Below the pieces are notes generated by a model. The model was given only the letters and a program-made list of their open reading frames with translations. It made no database searches and was not told the origin of the DNA. A stretch of DNA of 50,709 bases. Source: Acidimicrobiales bacterium (GTDB lineage Bacteria; Actinomycetota; Acidimicrobiia; Acidimicrobiales; UBA8190). The stretch spans positions 1-50,709 of the forward strand of contig JASHUM010000020.1 of the NCBI GenBank assembly GCA_030040015.1, in the 5' to 3' direction. A program made the position numbers and the translations under genes. Shown here in pieces: positions 20,156-29,202 of this stretch (its first letter is position 1; every line of letters begins with the position of its first letter).

Positions 20156-22147
20156 ATGCCCGACGACGGCCGAGGCGGAACCGATCGAAACCGGGCCGCC
20201 ATCGACGACTTCTATCTCGAGGACCGTCGCTTCCCGCCGTCGGAGGCGTTCCGGGCCCAGGCCGTCTGTCCCGAACCGGCGGTGTACGACCAGGCCGCCA
20301 AAGACCCGGAGGCCTTCTGGGCGCAGCAGGCGGCGTCGCTGGAGTGGTTCTCGCCGTGGGACCGGGTGCTCGAGTGGGAGGTGCCGTTCGCCAAGTGGTT
20401 CGTGGGAGGCACCCTCAACGTGTCCCACAACTGCCTCGACCGCCACGTGGCGGCCGGCCTCGGCGACCGGGTGGCGTTCCACTGGGAGGGTGAGCCGGGT
20501 GACACCCGGACGATCACCTACGCCGAGCTGCTGGCCGACGTCCAGAAGTTCGCCAACGTGCTCAAGTCGCTCGGGGTGGGCCGGGGCGACGTCGTGGCCA
20601 TCTACATGCCCATGGTCCCCGAGCTGCCGGTGGCCATGCTGGCCTGCACGCGACTCGGAGCTGCGCACTCGGTCGTGTTCGGCGGGTTCTCCCCCGACGC
20701 GCTCCGCGACCGCATCAACGACGCGTCGGCCAAGGTGCTCGTCACCGCCGACGGCGGCTGGAGGCGGGGCCAGGCCGTCGGGCTCAAGGTCAACGCCGAG
20801 GTGGCCCTGGCCGCCACGCCGTCCATCGAGTCGGTGGTGGTGGTCCGCCGGGTCGGTGAGGCGGGTGGGGACGTCCCCATGGCCGAGGGCCGGGACCGGT
20901 GGTGGCACGAGCTCATGGAGGGCGTGCCGGCGCAGTGCGCTCCCGAGGCCATGGACTCCGAGGACCTGCTGTACCTGCTCTACACGTCGGGGACCACGGC
21001 CAAGCCCAAGGGCATCATGCACACCACCGGCGGCTATCTCACCCAGGTGGCCTTCACCCACCGGGCCGTGTTCGACCTGCACCCCGACACCGACGTGTAC
21101 TGGTGCGCGGCGGACATCGGCTGGGTGACCGGGCACAGCTACATCGTCTACGGCCCGCTGGCCAACGGCGCCACCAGCGTCATGTACGAGGGGACCCCGG
21201 ACTTCCCGGACAAGGACCGGTGGTGGGACATCATCGAGCGGTACAAGGTGACGATCCTCTACTGCGCGCCCACCGCCATCCGTACCTTCATGAAGTGGGG
21301 CGCCGAGTACCCCGGCCGCCACGACCTGTCGTCTCTGCGCGTGCTCGGTTCGGTGGGCGAGCCCATCAACCCCGAAGCGTGGATCTGGTACCGCGACACC
21401 ATCGGTGGCGCCACGTGCCCAGTGGTCGACACGTGGTGGCAGACCGAGACCGGAGCGATCATGATCTCGCCCCTGCCCGGCCAGACCGTGACCAAGCCGG
21501 GGTCGGCCACCTTTCCCCTGCCCGGTGTCGGCGCCGAGGTGGTCGACGAGGAGGGCCGCCCCGTCACCCGGGGCGGGGGGTACCTGACCCTGGTGCAGCC
21601 CTGGCCGTCGATGCTGCGGGGGCTCTACGGCGACCCCGAGCGCTACGAGCAGACGTACTGGAGCCGGTTCCCGGGCCGCTACTTCGCCGGTGACGGGGCC
21701 AAGATCGACGACGAGGGCTACTTCTGGTTGCTCGGCCGCGTCGACGACGTCATGAACGTCTCGGGGCACCGCATCTCCACCACCGAGGTCGAATCGTCGC
21801 TCGTGACCCACCCCGCCGTCGCCGAGGCGGCCGTGGTGGGGGCCAAGGACGACACCACCGGGCAGGCGATCGTGGCCTTCGTGACGCTGCGGGCGGGGCA
21901 GGAGCCTTCCCCGGCGCGTGGGGAGGAGCTTCGCGCCCACGTGGCCGGGCACATCGGTCCCATCGCCAGGCCCAAGACGGTGATCTTCACCGAGGAGCTG
22001 CCCAAGACGCGCTCGGGGAAGATCATGCGCAGGCTGTTGCGCGACGTGGCCGAGGGCCGGGACCTGGGCGACACCACCACCCTGGCCGACCCGCGCGTCG
22101 TCGAGGAGATCCGGCGCCTGTCGGCCGCCGCCCCGGGCGAGGACTGA
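20156..22147 (+). CDS. acs: Acetyl-CoA synthetase (acetate--CoA ligase, AMP-forming)
   Basis: The enzyme activates acetate with ATP to acetyl-AMP and then acetyl-CoA. The 663-residue product shows the Acs-specific N-terminal domain ([23 protein letters not shown]), the AMP-binding P-loop [30 protein letters not shown], the [13 protein letters not shown] motif, and the hinge region [18 protein letters not shown]. The C-terminal lysine motif [11 protein letters not shown] is the residue usually controlled by reversible acetylation. Length is normal. The ATG at 20156 has an upstream purine-rich ribosome binding site, and the frame's upstream extension overlaps the divergent gene and is not conserved. 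The next gene follows after six bases. Confidence 0.95.
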   Translation: MPDDGRGGTDRNRAAIDDFYLEDRRFPPSEAFRAQAVCPEPAVYDQAAKDPEAFWAQQAASLEWFSPWDRVLEWEVPFAKWFVGGTLNVSHNCLDRHVAAGLGDRVAFHWEGEPGDTRTITYAELLADVQKFANVLKSLGVGRGDVVAIYMPMVPELPVAMLACTRLGAAHSVVFGGFSPDALRDRINDASAKVLVTADGGWRRGQAVGLKVNAEVALAATPSIESVVVVRRVGEAGGDVPMAEGRDRWWHELMEGVPAQCAPEAMDSEDLLYLLYTSGTTAKPKGIMHTTGGYLTQVAFTHRAVFDLHPDTDVYWCAADIGWVTGHSYIVYGPLANGATSVMYEGTPDFPDKDRWWDIIERYKVTILYCAPTAIRTFMKWGAEYPGRHDLSSLRVLGSVGEPINPEAWIWYRDTIGGATCPVVDTWWQTETGAIMISPLPGQTVTKPGSATFPLPGVGAEVVDEEGRPVTRGGGYLTLVQPWPSMLRGLYGDPERYEQTYWSRFPGRYFAGDGAKIDDEGYFWLLGRVDDVMNVSGHRISTTEVESSLVTHPAVAEAAVVGAKDDTTGQAIVAFVTLRAGQEPSPARGEELRAHVAGHIGPIARPKTVIFTEELPKTRSGKIMRRLLRDVAEGRDLGDTTTLADPRVVEEIRRLSAAAPGED

Positions 22148-22153
22148 GGGACC

Positions 22154-22723
22154 GTGGCCGGGCCCGGAGACGAGCGTCCCTTCGCCGGGCACGCTGGCGC
22201 GGGCCCGTGGGGTTCGGGGTTCGACCTCGACGACGAGGAGGACACCGCGCCGAACTGGTGCTGGCGAACCGAGCCGGTGCAGCCGGGGCCGGCGGTCATC
22301 TTCGACATCGACGGGGTCCTCTCCGACGCCGCCTCCCGCCAACACTTCCTCGAGTGGGGACGGCGCGACTGGGACGCCTTCTTCGACGCCTGCGGCGACG
22401 ACCCCTTGGTGGACGAGGTGGCCCGCCTTCTCGAGCTCCTCGAGCCGTCACTGCGGATCGTGCTGCTCACCGGCCGTCCCTTGCGGGTCCAGCCCCAGAC
22501 CCTGTCCTGGTTGGCCCACAACCGACTGCGATGGGACCTCCTGGTGATGCGCAACCGTGGCGACTACGCCCAGGTGGCCCGGTTCAAGCGGGCGGTGATC
22601 CACGACCTGCGCTCGTACGGACTCGTTCCCCAGCTCGCCTTCGAGGACAACCCGCGCAACCGCGACATGTTCCACGCCGAGGGCATCCCCTGCATCTACA
22701 TCCACTCGGGCTACTACGACTGA
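22154..22723 (+). CDS. HAD-superfamily phosphatase (polynucleotide 3'-phosphatase-like)
   Basis: This is a 189-residue protein with the HAD catalytic motifs in order: FDIDGVLSD (nucleophile Asp51 and Asp53), LLTGRP (Thr106), a lysine near 145, and FEDNPRNRDMF (acidic pair about 164-165). The first 40 residues are low-complexity and acidic. The compact arrangement, with no obvious cap domain and TGRP after motif II, resembles the phosphatase module of polynucleotide kinase/phosphatases and similar small actinobacterial proteins. The substrate is not known. It starts with GTG at 22154, six bases after acs, and is likely co-transcribed with it. Confidence 0.75.
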   Translation: MAGPGDERPFAGHAGAGPWGSGFDLDDEEDTAPNWCWRTEPVQPGPAVIFDIDGVLSDAASRQHFLEWGRRDWDAFFDACGDDPLVDEVARLLELLEPSLRIVLLTGRPLRVQPQTLSWLAHNRLRWDLLVMRNRGDYAQVARFKRAVIHDLRSYGLVPQLAFEDNPRNRDMFHAEGIPCIYIHSGYYD

Positions 22724-22756
22724 CCTAGCATTCTGCTCTGCCAGGCAGGAAGGGCA

Positions 22757-25700
22757 ATGCCGATGACCCAGGCGAGTGGGCACACCGAGATGCGGTCGGT
22801 GCTCTTCACGGACCTCGTCGGCTCCACCGAGCTGCGGGTGCGCCTGGGCGAGGAGCGGGCCGACGAGCTGCGCCGGGTCCACGACCGGCTGCTCTCCGAA
22901 GCCGTCACCGCCCACGGAGGCGAGGTGGTGAAGGGCCTGGGCGACGGGATCATGGCCACGTTCACCTCGGCCTCGGACGCCGTGGCCGCCGCCGTGGCCG
23001 TGCAGCAGGCTGTCGACCTGCACGGCCGACGCTCTGGACAGGCTGCGTACCGCGTGCGGGTGGGCGTCTCGGTCGGCGACGTGGCCCTGGAGTCGGGCGA
23101 CGTCTTCGGAGTCCCGGTGGTCGAGGCCTCCCGGCTCTGCGCCACGGCCAACGCCGGCGAGATCCTCGTCGCCGAGTTGGTGCGCAGCTTGTGCCGGGGT
23201 CGAGGCGGCTATCAGATCGAGCCCTTCGGCGACCTGGACTTGAAGGGCCTGGCCGAACCGCTGGCCACCTGCAAGGTGTTCTGGGAACCGGCCGAGGAGC
23301 CGTCCGCCGCCACCGGGGGCACGCTGCGCTTCCCTCTCCTCCTGGCAGGGGGCACGGCCTACGTCGGTCGCGACACCTTGCTCGAGGACCTCGAGGGGAC
23401 GCTCTCCTCCGTCGTGGCGGGCGGGTGCCGCATGACGCTTCTCGCCGGGGAGCCGGGGGTGGGCAAGACCCGCACCGCCGCCGAGCTCGCTCACCGGGCG
23501 CACGCTTCTGGAGCGGTGGTCCTCTACGGACGGTGCGACGAGGACGTGGGCGTCCCGTACCAACCGTTCATGGAGGCTCTCGACTTCTACACGTCCGAGT
23601 GCGCCGAGCCCAGGCTCGGACGGCTCCGGGGCGAGTTGGTCCGGCTCCTGCCCGAGCTGGCCGAGCGGGTGCCGGACCTGGGGCGGCCCATCGCCTCCGA
23701 CCCGCGCTCCGAGGAGCACCTTCTCTTCGAGGCGACGGCCTCCTGGCTGGTCGAGCTGGCCGGGCCGACCCCGGTCGTCCTGGTGCTCGACGACCTGCAC
23801 TGGGCGGACAAGCCCACGCTGGTGCTGCTCCAGCACGTGCTGCGCGCCGGGGTGGCGGCGGGTGACGCGTCCCGGCTGCTCGTCCTCGGCACCTACCGCG
23901 ACACCGATGTCGACCGTGCCCACCCGCTGTCTGGCGTGCTCGCCGACCTCCGCAGGATCCCGATCGTGGACCGGCGCCCCGTCACCGGGTTGAGCGAGGC
24001 CGAGGTCCAGCAGTTCATCACCATGGCCGCCGGCCACGAGCTCGACGACGAGATCCTGAGTCTGTCCCAGGCGGTCTACGACGAGACGGAGGGGAACCCG
24101 TTCTTCGTGGCCGAGGTGCTTCGCCACCTGGTCGAGACGGGAGCCGTCGTGCGTCGCGACGACCGTTGGCACGTGGCCGACCCGGGGACGGTCTCGGTTC
24201 CCGAGGGTGTGCGCGACGTGATCGGCCGAAGGCTGTCGCGACTGTCGCCGGCGGCGAACGAGCTCTTGTCGGTGGCCGCCGCCATCGGGCGGGACGTGGA
24301 CGTCGACCTGCTCGCCGAGCTCAGCGACCTCACCGAGTCGACCCTTCTCGACGCCCTGGACGAGGCGGTGGCGGCGCGCATCATCGACGAGACCGGTCCC
24401 GACCGCTACCACTTCTCCCACGCGCTGATCCGCTCCACCTTGTACGGGGAGCTCTCGGCCACCCGCCGCCGCCGCCTGCACCGCCGGATCGCCGACGCCC
24501 TGGAGAAGCTCAGGCCCGACGACGTCGTGGCGCTCGCCTACCACTGCGTCGAAGCCGGCCCCGAGGGAGGGCTGCTCACCCGGGCCGTGCGCTACTCCCT
24601 GTCCGCTGCCGAGCAGTCGTTCGCGACCCGGGCCCTGGCCGACGCCGAGGCTCGTTTCCGCCAGGTGCTCGAGGTGATCGAGGACGCCGAGCTCGACGAC
24701 GAGGCGCTCAGCCTGTCCGCCTGGTGCGGGTTGGGGGAGTGCCAGCGTGACCAGGGCAACCCGGCGTTTCGCGACACGTTGCTCGACGCCGCTCGCCGGG
24801 CACGCGCCGGCGGGAACACCGACATGTTCGTGCGGTCGGTCCTGAGCAACTCCCGGGGCTTCAGCGTCATCGGCGTGCTCGACGCCGAGCGGGTGGAGAT
24901 GACTCGGCTGGCGCTCGATGTCGTGGGCACCGACCCGAGCCCCGACCGCGCCAGGCTGCTCGCCCTGCTGGCCTCGGACCTGGTCTTCGAGCACACCTGC
25001 CTGGACGAGGCGTGCCGGCTGGCCGCGGAGTCAGAGGCCATCGCCCGCTCGCTGGGTGACCCCGATCTGCTCGCACGGGTGCTGGTGGACACCGCCTTCG
25101 CCGTGGTCTCCCTCGACGGGTTGGACGTGCAGCTCTCGAGAGGGGAGGAGGCCACCCGCCTCGCCGACGCCAGCGGCGACCCGGCCCTGCGAGCGCTGGC
25201 CCGCTACCACCTGTCGGCCACCCTGCTCACGATGGCCGACGTCGACAGGTCGCGCCAGGTGCTCTCCGACGGGATCGCCGTCGCCGCCGAGGCGTCGCCC
25301 AGCGTGCAGTGGGTGATGCAGGCGACCGGCATCCGGCTCCTCATGCTCGACGGCTCGATGTCGGGGGCCCTGGCCCGAAACGACGAGTGCATGGCCATGG
25401 GACAGGACCTCGGCGAGCAGGACGCGGCGTCGTGGTGGGCGGCCATCGTGACCAACGTCGCCTGGCAACGCGCCGACATCGACTGGATGGTCGACCAGAC
25501 CAAAGCCTTCGCCGACCACTTCTCGGGGACGCTCGTGTGGAGGAGCGCCTACGCCACCGTGCTTTCCGAAGCCGGCCGCCACGAAGAGGCGCACGCCGTG
25601 CTGCGCGACTACGGGATCACCCCGGCCACGGTCAACAAGGAGAAGTTCCCCGCCTGCGGTCCGCTGCAGCTCTCGGTCACGGCGCGGAACGCGCGCGACG

Positions 25701-26065
25701 CCGAGCTGGCCCGGGCGGTGGCGGAGACGCTGCGTCCCTACCGGGGCTTGTGGGCGCACTTCTACCTGGCCGCCTTCGCGCCGGTGAGCACGGGCCTGGG
25801 CAATTGCGAGTGGGCCATGGGCAACCTCGACGCCGCTGTGGAGCTCTACGAAGAGGGGCTTGCTCAGGCACAGGCCGGGGGCGTCGTGGGGCTCGTCCCG
25901 GTCTTGTGCACGTACCAAGCCGAGCTCCGCATCGAACGGCGCGCCCCGGGCGACCTGGAGCGCGCCACCGAGCTCATCGCCGTCGCCGCCGAAGGCGCCG
26001 AGCGCATCGGGGCGCCGAGGGTGGCGCAGCGCTGCGAGGGGCTCCGGGCCCGGCTCTCGTCCTGA
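22757..26065 (+). CDS. Class III nucleotidyl cyclase homology domain - AAA/STAND ATPase - TPR signalling protein
   Basis: The protein has 1102 residues. An N-terminal cyclase homology domain (about 12-175) has FTDLVGST with metal ligand Asp19, and KGLGDGIMATF with Lys59 and Asp63. The segment that normally carries the transition-state Asn reads VFGVPVVEASRL, so the Asn is replaced and activity is uncertain. A P-loop ATPase follows (Walker A GEPGVGKT at 231-238, Walker B LVLDDLHWAD near 343-351), then a long helical TPR-like region to the end. This architecture is common in actinobacteria and mycobacteria as a large sensor or regulator, but there is no C-terminal LuxR helix-turn-helix here. 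A ribosome binding site (AGGAAGGG, 22748-22754) lies only 2 bases before the first ATG but 8 bases before the ATG at 22763, so the latter may be the real start. Confidence 0.85.
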   Translation: MPMTQASGHTEMRSVLFTDLVGSTELRVRLGEERADELRRVHDRLLSEAVTAHGGEVVKGLGDGIMATFTSASDAVAAAVAVQQAVDLHGRRSGQAAYRVRVGVSVGDVALESGDVFGVPVVEASRLCATANAGEILVAELVRSLCRGRGGYQIEPFGDLDLKGLAEPLATCKVFWEPAEEPSAATGGTLRFPLLLAGGTAYVGRDTLLEDLEGTLSSVVAGGCRMTLLAGEPGVGKTRTAAELAHRAHASGAVVLYGRCDEDVGVPYQPFMEALDFYTSECAEPRLGRLRGELVRLLPELAERVPDLGRPIASDPRSEEHLLFEATASWLVELAGPTPVVLVLDDLHWADKPTLVLLQHVLRAGVAAGDASRLLVLGTYRDTDVDRAHPLSGVLADLRRIPIVDRRPVTGLSEAEVQQFITMAAGHELDDEILSLSQAVYDETEGNPFFVAEVLRHLVETGAVVRRDDRWHVADPGTVSVPEGVRDVIGRRLSRLSPAANELLSVAAAIGRDVDVDLLAELSDLTESTLLDALDEAVAARIIDETGPDRYHFSHALIRSTLYGELSATRRRRLHRRIADALEKLRPDDVVALAYHCVEAGPEGGLLTRAVRYSLSAAEQSFATRALADAEARFRQVLEVIEDAELDDEALSLSAWCGLGECQRDQGNPAFRDTLLDAARRARAGGNTDMFVRSVLSNSRGFSVIGVLDAERVEMTRLALDVVGTDPSPDRARLLALLASDLVFEHTCLDEACRLAAESEAIARSLGDPDLLARVLVDTAFAVVSLDGLDVQLSRGEEATRLADASGDPALRALARYHLSATLLTMADVDRSRQVLSDGIAVAAEASPSVQWVMQATGIRLLMLDGSMSGALARNDECMAMGQDLGEQDAASWWAAIVTNVAWQRADIDWMVDQTKAFADHFSGTLVWRSAYATVLSEAGRHEEAHAVLRDYGITPATVNKEKFPACGPLQLSVTARNARDAELARAVAETLRPYRGLWAHFYLAAFAPVSTGLGNCEWAMGNLDAAVELYEEGLAQAQAGGVVGLVPVLCTYQAELRIERRAPGDLERATELIAVAAEGAERIGAPRVAQRCEGLRARLSS

Positions 26066-26089
26066 GCCCGCCGCACCGGCGAGCGGCGC

Positions 26090-27769
26090 TCAGTGCTCGC
26101 CGACGAAGTAGCCCCGCCGCTCGCGCATCGCCTCCTGGCTGTGGCGCCCGACACGCCGCCGGCGACGACCGGTCATGTCCGAGGGCGCGCCGAGCGCCGC
26201 CAGCCAGCCACCGGCGACGGCGAGAGCCGCCGCCCCCAGCACGGGCAGGTCGCCGAAGCGCTCGTAGACGGTCCGGCCCCGCCGCATGGCCAAGGTGCCC
26301 ACGACCAGGGCCCGGCTCCCCAGGTTGCTCCGCTCGAGCACCCTGCCGTCGTTGTCGACCAGGTCGCTGAACCCGGTGGGCGCCGCCTGGACCAGGTCCC
26401 GACCCTCGGAGAGGGCCTGGAGACGGTCGGCGGCGACCTCCTGGGTGGGCACCTGGGCCGTCGAGTACGAGGAGGTGTTGGTCGGCACCACCAGCAACGT
26501 GGCGCCCGCCCGGGTGGGGATGCGGCCCCGGTCGGCGAAGAACACCTCGTAGGACACCATGGTCCCGAGGGACCCCGCCGGCGTGTGGAGGACGCCGTCG
26601 CCGTGACCGGGGATGGCGTCCTGGGGAACGGCCGAGATGTCGGCCAGGTGCTTCACGAGCCCCCGCCACGGGATGTACTCGCCGAAGGGGACCCGGTGCA
26701 CCTTCTCGTAGGTGCCCACCACCGCTCCTTCCGGGGAGAAGGCGACGATCTCGTTGCGGAAGTGGGCCGTCCCGACCGGCTCGGTCACCCCGGCCAGGAG
26801 CGTGGCACGGGCGGCGACGGCGAGCGAGGCCACCGTCGCCTCTTCGGGTGACCCCCGAAGCGGCTGGGCCAGGGCGACCACGTCCTCGGGCCAGACGATG
26901 AGCGCAGGCGACGCCCCCGACGCCACCAAGGCGCGTGTCGCCGCCACCTGGGCCTCGAACACGGTGTCGGGGTCGACCTCTTCTTTGGACAGTCCCCGCA
27001 CCCCGCCGCCCTGGACGGCGGCCACCTCGACCGTCGACACCGCCGGGCCGCCGTCGGGGGCCGGGCGCCCGGCGCCGGAGATCCCGGCCGAGACGACCAG
27101 GGCCAGGACCCCGGCCACCACCTGCCCTCCGACCCGCACGGGGACGAGGGTGCGGATCCCGGGGGGCGGGGCGTCGCCCGTCAGTTGGCGCCAGCCGGCA
27201 GCCTCCTGGCCCGACCGGCGGCGGTGGAGGGCCCAACGTCCGAGGGAGAGGGCGATGGCGCCCAGACCCCCTCCGGCCAGCCACACCAGGCCCACCAGGA
27301 CCAGCGGTCCTCCCAGACGGGCGGCGTCGGCCAGGGGACCGGCGGCCTGTCCCAGGGCCACCCCGCCGAGGGGCAGACCCCCGAGAGGCCACGACGAACG
27401 CGCCGCCTCGGCCAGGACCATGGCCCCGGCCAAAGCGGGCGTGCGGCCCCGCCCCCGGGGGGTGACGGCCGACGCCAGGGCCGGGGCCAGGGACTCCACC
27501 ACGATGAGCAGGAGCCCGCCGTAGACGTTGAAGTCGGTCACCCACCACAGCCCGATCCCGTAGCACCCCAGGCCGAACAGCCATCCGGCCCCGAGGCGTC
27601 CCCAGATCCCGAGGGCCTCGAGGCGCCACCACAACAGGCCGGCCGCTGGGAAGGCCAGGACCCAGAAGCCGAAGGGCGGCAGGGAGAGGGCCATCACCAC
27701 CCCGGCGACCAACGCCGGAGCCCCGAGCCGGGCCAGTCGGGCCGAGCCGCGGGCGTTCGGGAGCCTCAC
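26090..27769 (-). CDS. lnt: Apolipoprotein N-acyltransferase (Lnt), catalytic Cys replaced by Ser
   Basis: Lnt adds the third acyl chain to the N-terminal cysteine of lipoproteins, on the outer face of the cytoplasmic membrane. The product has 559 residues: about seven hydrophobic helices (to about residue 235), then a nitrilase-fold domain (about 245-520). Of the Glu-Lys-Cys triad, Glu295 (IVWPED) and Lys356 (YEKVHRVPFGEYIPW) are present. The nucleophile position reads MVSYEVFF, with Ser406 encoded by TCC where cysteine is expected. The GTG at 27769 overlaps the stop of the upstream porphyrin oxidase gene (GTGA), and the preceding in-frame sequence is a shadow of that gene. It is last in the hemE-hemH-hemG-lnt unit. 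Whether it acylates lipoproteins needs testing. Confidence 0.85.
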   Translation of the reverse strand: MRLPNARGSARLARLGAPALVAGVVMALSLPPFGFWVLAFPAAGLLWWRLEALGIWGRLGAGWLFGLGCYGIGLWWVTDFNVYGGLLLIVVESLAPALASAVTPRGRGRTPALAGAMVLAEAARSSWPLGGLPLGGVALGQAAGPLADAARLGGPLVLVGLVWLAGGGLGAIALSLGRWALHRRRSGQEAAGWRQLTGDAPPPGIRTLVPVRVGGQVVAGVLALVVSAGISGAGRPAPDGGPAVSTVEVAAVQGGGVRGLSKEEVDPDTVFEAQVAATRALVASGASPALIVWPEDVVALAQPLRGSPEEATVASLAVAARATLLAGVTEPVGTAHFRNEIVAFSPEGAVVGTYEKVHRVPFGEYIPWRGLVKHLADISAVPQDAIPGHGDGVLHTPAGSLGTMVSYEVFFADRGRIPTRAGATLLVVPTNTSSYSTAQVPTQEVAADRLQALSEGRDLVQAAPTGFSDLVDNDGRVLERSNLGSRALVVGTLAMRRGRTVYERFGDLPVLGAAALAVAGGWLAALGAPSDMTGRRRRRVGRHSQEAMRERRGYFVGEH

Positions 27770-29202
27770 CGCCCCACCGTCTGCTCCAGCTCCCCGGTGA
27801 GCGCTCTGGCCGCCCTCCTCCCGCTGGCGATGCACGCCGGGATGCCCACCCCCTGCAAGGCCGCCCCGGCCAGCGCCACGCCACCGAGGCGCGCCGCGTC
27901 GCGCTCCATCGCCGCCACCAGCGAAAGGTGGCCCACGGCGTACTGCGGGAAGGAGTCGGGGAAACGGGCCACCATGGCCTCGGACGGGGGGCCGTGCAGC
28001 GCCATCGGCCCGGTGAGCTCCCGACACGCCAGTCGGACCAGGGCCTCGTCGTCGAGGTGCCGGGGCCGGTCGTCCCCGTGGCGACCCATCGACACCCGCA
28101 CCAGCACCTCTCCGGGCCGCGAGAGCGCCGGCCACTTGGACGACATCCACGTGCAGGCGGTGACCATGCCGTCCCCGCCACGCGCCAGGAGCGCTCCACT
28201 CCCCGGTGGCAGGTGTCCGACGTCACCGGCGGCGAAGCGCATGGTGACGAGCGTCACCGAGGCGTAGGCGATGGAGGAGAGGAGCTCGGCGAGGTGAGGC
28301 AGGACCTGGCGCAGCACGTCGGCGGCGGCGAAGGCGGGGACGGCCACGACGACCTTGTCCGCCTCGCACCTCTCGCCGTTGGGACCGGAGAGGACCCAGC
28401 CCCGGCTTCGGTGCAGGGCGCCGACGGGCCAGCTCGTGCGGATCTCGACACCGCCGTCGGACAGCGTGCGGCCCAGGCGTTCGACGAGCCGCGCCATCCC
28501 ACCCTGCACGCCGAGGAACACCGGTGCCGGCGCCGCCTGTGCCGGCGCGCCCGGCGTCGGGGGCGGGCGGAGGTTGCGCATCAGGCTGCCGCGCCGGCGA
28601 GCGGCGCGCAGCAGGTCGGGGAACACGGCCGCCGCGCTCATGTCACGCACGGACCCGGCGTGGATGCCCCCGATGAGCGGATCAGCCAGTCGCTCCACCA
28701 CCTCTCGGCCCAGCCGATGCCCGACCAACGCTCCGACGGCATCGTCGTCACCGCTCACCGATGCGCCCCCGCGCCCGGGAACCAGGTCGAGCGCGGCCCG
28801 GGCCAACCCGAACGGGGAGAGGACGCCCGAGCGTGCCAGCGGGCCCAGGCGGGTGGGGACGCCGAGGGCCAACCCGGCAGGAAGGGGTCGCAGCCGCCCT
28901 CGGCTCCACACGTAGGCGGCGCCGGTTGCCGGGGCAACCAGCTCCGGTTCCAGCTCGAGCTCCCGGCACAGCTCGACCGCCTCCGGCCGGCGAGTCAGGA
29001 AGGCGTCCGCCCCCACGTCGATCGTCCGTCCCGCGAACGCCGCCGACTGCAGCTTTCCTCCCAGGTCGGGGGAAGCCTCGAGCACGGTCACGCGGCAGTG
29101 CCCTCGCTCGTCCGCGTCGGGACGGGTCAGCTCCCACGCTGCCGACAGCCCGGCGATCCCGCCTCCCACCACCGCCACGTGCGTCGTCGAGGAAGTCGTC
29201 AC
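27766..29202 (-). CDS. hemG: Protoporphyrinogen/coproporphyrinogen III oxidase (HemY/CgoX type)
   Basis: This is a 478-residue FAD-dependent oxidase of the HemY family. It has an N-terminal VVGGGIAGLSAAWEL dinucleotide motif, then LEASPDLGGKLQ, the substrate-domain segment, and a C-terminal FAD-contact region GVALAGAALQGVGIPACIASGR-like (seen as LAGAALQGVGIPACIASG). In actinobacteria this family oxidises coproporphyrinogen III to coproporphyrin III rather than protoporphyrinogen, so CgoX is the likelier biochemical name. The GTG start overlaps the hemH stop (GTGA), and the stop overlaps the lnt GTG. Confidence 0.92.
   Translation of the reverse strand: MTTSSTTHVAVVGGGIAGLSAAWELTRPDADERGHCRVTVLEASPDLGGKLQSAAFAGRTIDVGADAFLTRRPEAVELCRELELEPELVAPATGAAYVWSRGRLRPLPAGLALGVPTRLGPLARSGVLSPFGLARAALDLVPGRGGASVSGDDDAVGALVGHRLGREVVERLADPLIGGIHAGSVRDMSAAAVFPDLLRAARRRGSLMRNLRPPPTPGAPAQAAPAPVFLGVQGGMARLVERLGRTLSDGGVEIRTSWPVGALHRSRGWVLSGPNGERCEADKVVVAVPAFAAADVLRQVLPHLAELLSSIAYASVTLVTMRFAAGDVGHLPPGSGALLARGGDGMVTACTWMSSKWPALSRPGEVLVRVSMGRHGDDRPRHLDDEALVRLACRELTGPMALHGPPSEAMVARFPDSFPQYAVGHLSLVAAMERDAARLGGVALAGAALQGVGIPACIASGRRAARALTGELEQTVGR

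Noticed and set aside
20108-22345. A 745-codon antisense frame over acs
   Set aside because: It is low complexity, rich in His/Gly/Asp/Arg, and fully opposite to the conserved acetyl-CoA synthetase, with no family similarity.
22448-24994. An 848-codon antisense frame over the phosphatase and cyclase/ATPase genes
   Set aside because: It is opposite to well-supported motifs (DxD, Walker A/B) and has the typical third-position GC shadow composition.
26090-28226. Very long minus-strand open frames over the lnt/hemG boundary (up to 750 codons)
   Set aside because: They are in different frames or extensions of lnt. The extension part lies over hemG, is Arg/Pro/Gly-rich, and has no family similarity. 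High GC produces many such frames.
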